A stretch of 12,586 bases of DNA from Sulfuritalea sp. (lineage in GTDB: Bacteria > Pseudomonadota > Gammaproteobacteria > Burkholderiales > Rhodocyclaceae), in assembly GCA_021738105.1 (NCBI GenBank), contig JAIPCS010000097.1, forward strand, positions 1-12,586, in the 5' to 3' direction. This document shows, piece after piece, positions 6,413-12,586 of the stretch. The notes beneath the pieces were generated by a model. That model was not told the origin of the DNA, made no database searches, and was given only the letters and a program-made list of their open reading frames with translations. Within the stretch, counting starts at the first letter, position 1. Every line of letters starts with the position of its first letter. A program made the translations under genes and the position numbers.

Positions 6413-8437
6413 CTAGTCCCGATTCTTCAGGCAGGGAAAGAATGCGCGGTCTCGGCCGAGGATATGCCGGGCCACGATATCGTGAGCCAGAAACTCGATG
6501 AGCTCGCCGATAGACAGCGCTCCGGCATGAAAGCGCTCAACCAGGACGGCCGCATCATCGACGAGCTTGCGGTGAACGGCGATATGCTCCTTCGCGTCAG
6601 GGTAACCGGCTGCCAGAAAGAGTGCCTCTTCGTCCGAAAAGTGATGCTTGACGTCCTGCATCAGCGTTTCGATCAGTTCGTCTACCAGGGCCCGTGAACT
6701 TCCGGCGAGAAGCGCGTTTAATAGCTCGTTGCAGACCCGGAATAAGTTGCGGTGCTGATCGTCTATCAGGGTATTTCCACTTTCATAGGCCGCATGCCAG
6801 ACCAGTTCAATCAGTTTCCGCGTGTGTTTTCCGCTGCCGTCGGTGAGCTGTGTTGTTTCCGAAGAATAGCTGACCAGATCGCGCCCCTTTTCCTTGGCCT
6901 GATACATGGCCATGTCAGCTGATTTCAGGATGTCTTCCTGATTGGCTTCATAGCCGTTAAACAAGGTCAGGCCGATGCTGGCAGAGCAATGATGTTCGAG
7001 TGGTATCTGCGCATCACCATTGCGCTGAATCGTCAGAAAATAGGGTTCTGACAAGGCAATGCGGATTTTTTCCGCGATGGCGCCCGCCTCGGCAGTCGAG
7101 TCCGCCCGATCGGATTCCAGCTCGCTGATCATCACCACAAATTCGTCTCCGCCAAAGCGCCCCACCGTATCCATCTGGCGCACACACTGTGTCAGTCGGG
7201 CGGCAACCTCGATCAGAAGCAAATCACCGACCTCGTGCCCGTGCGTGTCATTCAGCGGTTTGAAATTGTCCAGATCAAGAAACAGCAGCGCACCAAAACG
7301 GGCATTGCGCTTGCACGTTGCCATGGCCTGGTTCAGGCGATCATCAAAAAGTCGCCGGTTCGGCAAGTCCGTCAGCTGATCATGAAAGGCCATCAAGCGC
7401 ACCTCGTCTTCCATCCGCTTGCGTTCGGTGACGTCGTTCATTGCCACTTGAACGGCGGGGCGGCCTTCATAGGTAATCGGTATGCTTTTCACTTCCACGT
7501 CGATTACCGATCCGTCCAGTCTGAGAAATTTCTCCTCAACCATCGGGTTGGCGACCCCCGCTTCAATTCCGGCTTTTGCGCGCGCCTTGACGAATTCATG
7601 AAATTCCGGATGAACCAGATCCAGCATGGGCTTGCCTATCAGTTCGTGCGACGATTCTGCGCCAAACATGCGAAGCGTGGCCGAATTGGCGTAGATCAAG
7701 CGTCGCCCGTCGTGAACTGCAATCGGCACCGGCGACCAGTCGATCATCGTGCGATGACGCTCCTCACTGGTAATGAGCAAGCGGTGGGTCCGCCCCAGCA
7801 CCAGCAAGGGCAATCCGATGCCAAGAATCAAATTGAGGCCGATCTCCAAGACAAAGGAAAACGTCTGGATCATGCTCACGGTCGCCAAGAAGTTCTGATT
7901 GGTCGGTCCCATGAAAATGCTGGCGACCGAACGGACCATCAAGAAGGCTGCCATCACCAGATAGGCCCCGCCGACGAACCAGCGAACCTCGCGATCCTGG
8001 CCACCGCTCGGGCGAACCAATACCATGGCACTGGCGAACCGCAGCACGGCCAGCACTGCCGAGATTATGACGATGCGCGCCACCAGATTAGGTGCCGGAT
8101 AGGTGAAATAGGCAAACAGAGCCGCAGTACCCAGAACGAGCCACCAGTACCACGGAAATTCATTCTTGCTGCCCTGGAATTCCCGATTTCCAAGGTATTG
8201 CCACACCGCTCCCACGGCTAACAATGTGTTTGCCAGCACGATCGACAACAAATCGGGAATCAGTCCACGCAGGGTCAAGAGTACAAAACCGATGCCCGTG
8301 GCGGTGGCACCCATGGCCCAGAGTCGCAAACTGGGATCCCGTGCAACGACCCGGCTGACAATTTGCAAGCCCAGCGCGAGCAGCAGGCTGCTGATCGTGG
8401 CAATGAAACTCAAGGTGCGAATATCGAGGTTCAGCAT
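6413..8437 (-). CDS. Membrane PAS-GGDEF-hemerythrin protein (probable diguanylate cyclase)
   Basis: The product has 674 aa. Residues 1-215 contain about seven hydrophobic helices and form a membrane sensor-like region. Residues about 225-340 are a PAS domain (ERHRTMIDWSPVPIAVHDG ... NDVTERKRMEDEV). Residues about 345-525 are a GGDEF domain with FHDQLTDLPNRRLF, FLDLDNFKPLND, the active site GGDEF (429-433) and the inhibitory I-site R420-Q-M-D423 five residues before it. Residues about 538-670 are a bacteriohemerythrin domain with all expected diiron ligands in register: H562 (DDQH), H599 and E603 (HFSDE), H618 and H622, H658 and D663 (HILGRD). It should make cyclic di-GMP from two GTP, with the C-terminal domain sensing oxygen or redox state. 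The ATG at 8437 puts the first helix at the N-terminus; its ribosome site is weak. It is convergent with the aldo/keto reductase at 6285. No EAL domain is attached. Confidence 0.95.
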   Translation of the reverse strand: MLNLDIRTLSFIATISSLLLALGLQIVSRVVARDPSLRLWAMGATATGIGFVLLTLRGLIPDLLSIVLANTLLAVGAVWQYLGNREFQGSKNEFPWYWWLVLGTAALFAYFTYPAPNLVARIVIISAVLAVLRFASAMVLVRPSGGQDREVRWFVGGAYLVMAAFLMVRSVASIFMGPTNQNFLATVSMIQTFSFVLEIGLNLILGIGLPLLVLGRTHRLLITSEERHRTMIDWSPVPIAVHDGRRLIYANSATLRMFGAESSHELIGKPMLDLVHPEFHEFVKARAKAGIEAGVANPMVEEKFLRLDGSVIDVEVKSIPITYEGRPAVQVAMNDVTERKRMEDEVRLMAFHDQLTDLPNRRLFDDRLNQAMATCKRNARFGALLFLDLDNFKPLNDTHGHEVGDLLLIEVAARLTQCVRQMDTVGRFGGDEFVVMISELESDRADSTAEAGAIAEKIRIALSEPYFLTIQRNGDAQIPLEHHCSASIGLTLFNGYEANQEDILKSADMAMYQAKEKGRDLVSYSSETTQLTDGSGKHTRKLIELVWHAAYESGNTLIDDQHRNLFRVCNELLNALLAGSSRALVDELIETLMQDVKHHFSDEEALFLAAGYPDAKEHIAVHRKLVDDAAVLVERFHAGALSIGELIEFLAHDIVARHILGRDRAFFPCLKNRD

Positions 8438-8630
8438 GCGGGCTCGAAATTCAGAAACAACAGCGCTGCGGCGCCCCGGGTTGGATCCATAGCGCCAGCA
8501 TTCTGCGTTCCTGCGGAATATTTTTCGGGGCAGTGGGTCATTCTGAGAAATTCGCTGCTTGCCACAAGAAACCCTTATTACTTTATATATACGTCAGGTT
8601 TTTGGAACGCTTGCTCTGTTTCTACCTCCC

Positions 8631-8659
8631 ATTCTCGTGAATGCCGGCATCAAGGTCAA
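8631..8659 (-). promoter_or_regulatory. Candidate promoter of the GGDEF-hemerythrin gene
   Basis: On the minus strand TTGACC (8659-8654, 5 of 6) and GAGAAT (8636-8631, 4 of 6) are separated by 17 bp. The start of transcription would be near 8624, giving a leader of about 187 nt. An AT-rich patch nearer the gene (8575-8592) has -10-like sequences but no good -35. Confidence 0.3.
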
Positions 8660-8757
8660 ATTTCTCTGTTCCGAAGCCAAAACGGTTGAATTGATTCCTC
8701 CCCACTTTTTGCAATCGGCTATTCGCAGTTTCACCCTGGCATCGCGCCAATGTGAAT

Positions 8758-8908
8758 GCCGTGTCGTCATCCGCAGCAGCGAGGGCAGGGTTTTTCCTGC
8801 CCCGACCTGCTGCGCAGTGGTCTTATCAGCGGAAACCCAGGTCTGCAAAGCTGAGCGTCTTTTGCTCGACCCCCCTGCTGTGCGGGGGCTTCATCAACGC
8901 CGACTTTT
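8758..8908. repeat. Dispersed structured intergenic repeat, copy 2
   Basis: This is the second copy of the element at 3737-3860, in the same orientation. It has the same left end (GCCGTGTCGTCATCCGC), the same 31-bp core (8828-8858), the same GAGC/GCTC hairpin (8853-8856 with 8864-8867) and the same right end (ACGCCGACTTTT). The arms differ. The left arm here is a long hairpin (8772-8814) in which GCAGCAG pairs with CTGCTGC and GGGCAGG pairs with CCTGCCC. The second arm is CCCCC (8871-8875) with GGGGG (8884-8888). The right end extends into CGCCGA/TCGGCG (8898-8913). Conserved core with differing but still foldable arms suggests selection on structure. Confidence 0.75.
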
Positions 8909-8923
8909 CGGCGAGTTCCCTGG

Positions 8924-8948
8924 CGTAAAGCCGTCAACAAGCTTTACG
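8924..8948 (-). terminator. Hairpin downstream of the aldo/keto reductase gene
   Basis: CGTAAAGC (8924-8931) and GCTTTACG (8941-8948) form a perfect 8-bp stem with a 9-nt loop, starting 9 bp after the stop codon of the minus-strand reductase. There is no T-tract, so it may be a 3'-end stabiliser or a factor-assisted terminator rather than a classical intrinsic terminator. Confidence 0.4.
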
Positions 8949-8956
8949 GCATCCGG

Positions 8957-9946
<990 letters not shown>

Positions 9947-9997
9947 CATGCCCTCCAGAAGAGCGGTCAATTCAATGTGGCGTGCCGAGGCGACGCG

Positions 9998-10261
9998 TCA
10001 CGTCGCGTCATTCCTTCTGACCAGTTGTTTCATGAACTCAGCCTCGCTTTTCGTGATGCGGGGTACGGTCTTCGGACCCATCGAGTTCACCAGGTGCACA
10101 AACTCATCCAGTGACAGCTCGGCGGAAAGTTGCCGCTCCTCCCCGGCGACTCGCTCGCGCAGGATGAACTGTCCCTTGCCGGTCAGAGCCATCCGGTAGT
10201 CATGCCCCTCGCAGCGCGCATTAAGTCGGGCGATGGCGGCGGAGGCACGAGTCGAGCGCAT
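9998..10261 (-). CDS. Conserved-looking small hypothetical protein
   Basis: I do not recognise this 87-aa protein. It is charged and soluble, with no membrane segment or signal. Features that make it look real are a compact strand-rich first half (GHDYRMALTGKGQFILRER) and an amphipathic helical second half (LSLDEFVHLVNSMG, then RITKSEAEFMKQLV), with GC-rich third positions like its neighbours. The ATG at 10261 has a weak GGA six bases upstream; GTG at 10279 and TTG at 10282 in the same frame are alternatives that would add 6 or 7 residues. It precedes the aldo/keto reductase by 51 bp on the same strand and may share its transcript. Confidence 0.55.
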   Translation of the reverse strand: MRSTRASAAIARLNARCEGHDYRMALTGKGQFILRERVAGEERQLSAELSLDEFVHLVNSMGPKTVPRITKSEAEFMKQLVRRNDAT

Positions 10262-10341
10262 GCGGAATCCGTTAGTCACCAAGCAGCCGAGTCATGAAAA
10301 ATCCCGCGAAGAATTTCGAGCGAAGCGAGCTGACCTGTAGT

Positions 10342-10357
10342 CCCGCCCTGGGGCGGG
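10342..10357. terminator. GC-rich hairpin in the intergenic region
   Basis: CCCGCCC (10342-10348) and GGGCGGG (10351-10357) form a strong short hairpin in the gap between the DUF1993 gene and the small hypothetical gene. No T-run follows on either strand. It could end DUF1993 transcripts or be a REP-like palindrome. Confidence 0.3.
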
Positions 10358-10388
10358 GATGGGGGTGGGGAGCCTTCAATTCGCCTTT

Positions 10389-10447
10389 CCGGCCAAGCGG
10401 CAAAAACCTTCATCGAAGCGTCCCCTGTTGGGTTCCGGCTTGGCCGG
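10389..10447 (-). terminator. Long inverted repeat immediately after the DUF1993 stop codon
   Basis: CCGGCCAAGC (10389-10398) and GCTTGGCCGG (10438-10447) are perfect 10-bp inverted repeats beginning two bases after the DUF1993 stop. The 39-nt interior has two further small hairpins, CTTC/GAAG and CCC/GGG, giving a branched fold. The right arm can alternatively fold alone as CCGGC-TTG-GCCGG. No T-tract follows, so the role may be transcript-end protection. Confidence 0.4.
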
Positions 10448-10448
10448 T

Positions 10449-10955
10449 TTAGGGCTGTCCGATGTAGTCGCGTTTGCCGAGTTCCACGCCGTTGTGACGC
10501 AGGATGTTGTAGGCAGTCGTCAGGTGGAAATAGAAATTCGGCAAGGCATAGCCCAGCAGATAAGGCAAACCTCTGAAGGTCATTTCCTGTCCGCCCGCCT
10601 TGAGAGCGATCGGTCTTTCCTCCGACCCGTTGATCTGCTCGGCAGGCACGGATTCCACGAAGGCAATGGTCTTGGCGATGCGGGTGTGAAGATCCTCGAA
10701 ACTTTGCTCGGTATCCTCGAAGCGGGGCACGTCGACACCCGCCAGCCTCGCGGTGGCGCCCTTGGCATGATCGGCGGCGATCTGAACCTGTTTCAGCAGC
10801 GGCAGCATGTCAGGAAAAAGGCGCGCCCCCAGCAGAACGGATGGATCGATTTTTTTCGCCAGTGCATGAGCTTGCGCCTTGGCGAGGATGGCGTCGAGAT
10901 TACGCAACATGTTGGCCAGGCGCGGTGCGCTGGCTTCGTACATCGAGATGGTCAT
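10449..10955 (-). CDS. DUF1993 family protein
   Basis: The product has 168 aa and is soluble. It begins MTISMYEASAPRLANMLRNL and has the features of the DUF1993 family: an N-terminal helix bearing M-Y-x-x-S/A-x-P, a following A-L-A-K-K-I-D-P-S-V-L-L-x-A-R-L-F-P-D-M segment (about 32-52), and YLLGYALPNFYFHLTTAYNI in the C-terminal part, where the family has a conserved F-Y-F-H-x-x-T/A-Y pattern. It is a four-helix bundle related to the DinB fold, with no known biochemical function. The ATG at 10955 was chosen because GGAGG stands seven bases upstream; the frame is open further but lacks a ribosome site. It follows the TAXI protein gene by 61 bp on the same strand, so co-transcription is possible. 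Confidence 0.88.
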   Translation of the reverse strand: MTISMYEASAPRLANMLRNLDAILAKAQAHALAKKIDPSVLLGARLFPDMLPLLKQVQIAADHAKGATARLAGVDVPRFEDTEQSFEDLHTRIAKTIAFVESVPAEQINGSEERPIALKAGGQEMTFRGLPYLLGYALPNFYFHLTTAYNILRHNGVELGKRDYIGQP

Positions 10956-11016
10956 GATCGAGCCTCCGTGAATTCTGCATTCTGCCATTGATGGCGATAT
11001 TCGTTCCCCGCCAGAC

Positions 11017-12402
11017 TCAAGTTTCACGGACCAAGGCCGCATCCGCCGGCGATACGCCGGTCGACCGTGCCTGCTTTGCCAGCAAACCGCTGCGGACAAA
11101 GCTCACATCGGCGCGCAGGGCGTAGAACAGATCGCCGAAGGAAGCGGGCACCACGATGCGATTCACGGCAGCCTCGATGCGATCCAGATGCTGCAACAAC
11201 TCGGCTAGACGATCGGGGTTTGTGGTCTCGAAAGCGTCGCGTTCCAGATCAAACAGGACCTTGTACCAGCGATGAATGCGGGACTCGATGCGCCAGCGAT
11301 AAATTGCCGGCGCAATCTTCAAGCCCGGAATCAGCAACAGCGCAAAGGGTACGAGCACCGCAAGCGTCCGTGCGATCAGGCTCGCCACCCAGAACGGAAA
11401 GGTGCGGTAAAGAAACGTCTTTCCCGAAGCGTAATAGCGGGTGGCGTCCGGGCTCAGGTGAAATTCGTGTTCGAGCGGCTGAGGAAACTCCCCGTTTTTT
11501 CTGAACAAACCGGGGCGACCATGCACCTCCCGGGCGGCCTCCAGCAGCAAATCCGACAATGCCGGGTGCAGATCATCACGGGCAATCAGCTCGACAGTCG
11601 GACCAATCAGATTCACGTCCTGATCCGGGATGTTCTTGCCGAAATCAAGGGTGCCTTTGGGCAGAAGAAGTTTGTTCAGGTAGCTGATGCGACGAATATA
11701 ACCATCGGCCTGGGCGACATCGAACAGATGTACGTCGGGTGTTCGCAGCAAAGTACGCATCACCGCGGACGAAGTCGAGTCACCCATCACGAACAAGGCA
11801 TCCACGCGTTTTTCACGCAGCGCCTCGACCGGATCCTTGCTGTCCACCTCGACAAAGCCCGGCGCGCCCTTGGCGTCGATGCCGTTGAGTTTGAGCAGTT
11901 GCAGTGCCAGCACTCGCGTGCCGCTGTCGACAGCGCCGATGTCGAGTCGCGCGCCCGCGAATTCCGATAGCAGTCGTTTGGGCTCACCTTGATAGAAAAT
12001 CATCAGCGGTTGAAAGGCGACACTGCCAAGCGACATCAGGGTGTTGATGTCGGAATCGGTAGCGACTCCCCCCAGGACGAAGCCAACATCAGTATCTCCT
12101 TTCGGAGTCGTCAGTCGTTTCAGGTTCTCGGTGGAGCCTTCCGAAGGCAGGATTTTCAGCTTGACGCCTTCGCGGGCGAGAATTTTCTGGTAGCGCTCGG
12201 CGTTGCGATGAAAACTGCTGCCCACGGGTCCGCTGGTCATCGTCAGAGTGGTGGGCGCCGCCGTATTGAAAAAAGCGAACGCACCAATGCCTGCGGTCAG
12301 CCCGAGCAAAAGGATGATGCTCATGGACACCACCAGCCCGCGCCCGAACAAGGTTTCAAGTCGCGCCAGCGAGCGGGTGAAATAGATCTTCGGGTCTAGC
12401 AC
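11017..12402 (-). CDS. TAXI-family TRAP-type solute-binding protein, membrane-anchored
   Basis: The product has 461 aa. A first membrane segment lies at about 23-46. The periplasmic part (about 50-330) is a TAXI-family solute-binding domain: LTMTSGPVGSSFHRNAERY, a region with SEGSTENLKRL (88-98) and DVGFVLGG (105-112), then DIGAVDSGTRVLALQLL (154-170) and VDALFVMGDSTS (200-211). A second membrane segment lies at about 336-360, followed by a basic, helical cytoplasmic tail of about 100 residues. Ordinary TAXI proteins are about 320 aa with only a signal peptide, and work with a fused DctQM-type permease; no permease gene is visible here. It may be a sensor or an orphan binding protein. The GTG start at 12402 has GGAGA six bases upstream. 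The ligand is unknown. Confidence 0.85.
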   Translation of the reverse strand: MLDPKIYFTRSLARLETLFGRGLVVSMSIILLLGLTAGIGAFAFFNTAAPTTLTMTSGPVGSSFHRNAERYQKILAREGVKLKILPSEGSTENLKRLTTPKGDTDVGFVLGGVATDSDINTLMSLGSVAFQPLMIFYQGEPKRLLSEFAGARLDIGAVDSGTRVLALQLLKLNGIDAKGAPGFVEVDSKDPVEALREKRVDALFVMGDSTSSAVMRTLLRTPDVHLFDVAQADGYIRRISYLNKLLLPKGTLDFGKNIPDQDVNLIGPTVELIARDDLHPALSDLLLEAAREVHGRPGLFRKNGEFPQPLEHEFHLSPDATRYYASGKTFLYRTFPFWVASLIARTLAVLVPFALLLIPGLKIAPAIYRWRIESRIHRWYKVLFDLERDAFETTNPDRLAELLQHLDRIEAAVNRIVVPASFGDLFYALRADVSFVRSGLLAKQARSTGVSPADAALVRET

Positions 12403-12442
12403 ATGAATTCTCCGGCGAGACTGACGAAATTGCAGCCGGACA

Positions 12443-12448
12443 ATTCTA
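12443..12448 (-). promoter_or_regulatory. Candidate -10 box of the TAXI gene
   Basis: On the minus strand TAGAAT (12448-12443) matches the -10 consensus at 5 of 6 positions. It would start transcription near 12436, about 34 bases before the GTG. A -35 at normal spacing would fall inside the first unit of the tandem repeat and is not recognisable, so the assignment is weak. Confidence 0.28.
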
Positions 12449-12454
12449 GACCTC

Positions 12455-12586
12455 GCCGTATCACCAGCGCCGAGAATTCCGAGCCGTCTCGCCAGCGCCG
12501 AGAATTCCGAGCCGTCTCGCCAGCGCCGAGAATTCCGAGCCGTCTCGCCAGCGCCGAGAATTCCGAGCCGTCTCGCCAGCGCCGAG
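12455..12586. repeat. 28-bp tandem repeat array, running off the window
   Basis: Four full units (12455-12482, 12483-12510, 12511-12538, 12539-12566) and a 20-bp partial unit (12567-12586) lie head to tail without spacers. Units 2-5 are identical; unit 1, nearest the gene, differs at two positions. Each unit contains GAATTC, a CCGAG direct repeat separated by AATT, and CGAGCCGTCTCG, which can form a 4-bp hairpin. The array ends 53 bp upstream of the TAXI gene start. Its far end is outside the window. Confidence 0.95.

Larger units (their letters stand above)
8438..8956. other. 519-bp intergenic region
   Basis: This gap lies upstream of the GGDEF-hemerythrin gene and downstream of an aldo/keto reductase. 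From left to right it holds a leader of about 190 bp with an AT-rich patch (8575-8592), a promoter candidate (8631-8659), about 100 bp with nothing I recognise, repeat copy 2 (8758-8908) and a short hairpin (8924-8948). The open frame crossing it on the + strand is built largely from repeat sequence and does not look coding. Confidence 0.6.

Noticed and set aside
7235..8221. Long + strand open frame of 328 codons
   Set aside because: It is antisense to the PAS-GGDEF gene, and the translation has no domain and a skewed composition.
12455..12586. CRISPR array
   Set aside because: The 28-bp units are directly adjacent with no unique spacers, and no cas genes are present.

Overview
The window looks like chromosomal DNA from a GC-rich, free-living proteobacterium, most likely beta or gamma. 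This rests on GC-rich third codon positions, clear Shine-Dalgarno sites (GGAGG types), and protein families typical of that group: an Mrp-type antiporter subunit, HDOD protein, membrane GGDEF protein with hemerythrin, TAXI-family binding protein and DUF1993 protein. I see no phage, plasmid, transposase, CRISPR, tRNA or rRNA gene.

Layout. (1) 2-295 (+) is the C-terminal end of a cation/proton antiporter subunit. It converges with metY (344-1615, -), a PLP-dependent O-acetylhomoserine sulfhydrylase. (2) Divergent from metY, the + strand carries a short exported secretin-like protein (1672-2460), a 106-aa accessory-domain protein (2557-2877) and an HDOD signalling protein (2874-3713); the last two overlap by four bases and look translationally coupled. 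(3) After a 348-bp gap come an ATP/ADP-translocase-like membrane transporter (4062-5330, +) and a Tat-exported aldo/keto reductase (5347-6285, +), probably one operon. (4) On the - strand, 8437-6413 encodes a membrane PAS-GGDEF-hemerythrin protein, a probable oxygen- or redox-responsive diguanylate cyclase. (5) After a 519-bp gap, the - strand carries a second, cytoplasmic aldo/keto reductase (9946-8957) with a small unknown gene upstream of it (10261-9998), then a DUF1993 protein (10955-10449) and a membrane-anchored TAXI-type solute-binding protein (12402-11017).

The coding content is mostly ordinary. The most interesting material is intergenic. Two long gaps hold copies of the same structured repeat (3737-3860 and 8758-8908) with a 31-bp identical core and variable arms. 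A third gap (6323-6346) looks like the two ends of that element joined together. A 28-bp tandem repeat (12455-12586, running off the window) lies just upstream of the TAXI gene and shares 13 bases with the end of the dispersed repeat. No complete new defence or metabolic system is visible.

The genes do not form one pathway. A loose theme is cyclic-nucleotide and redox signalling (HDOD pair, GGDEF-hemerythrin), with two unrelated aldo/keto reductases and three transport-related genes.
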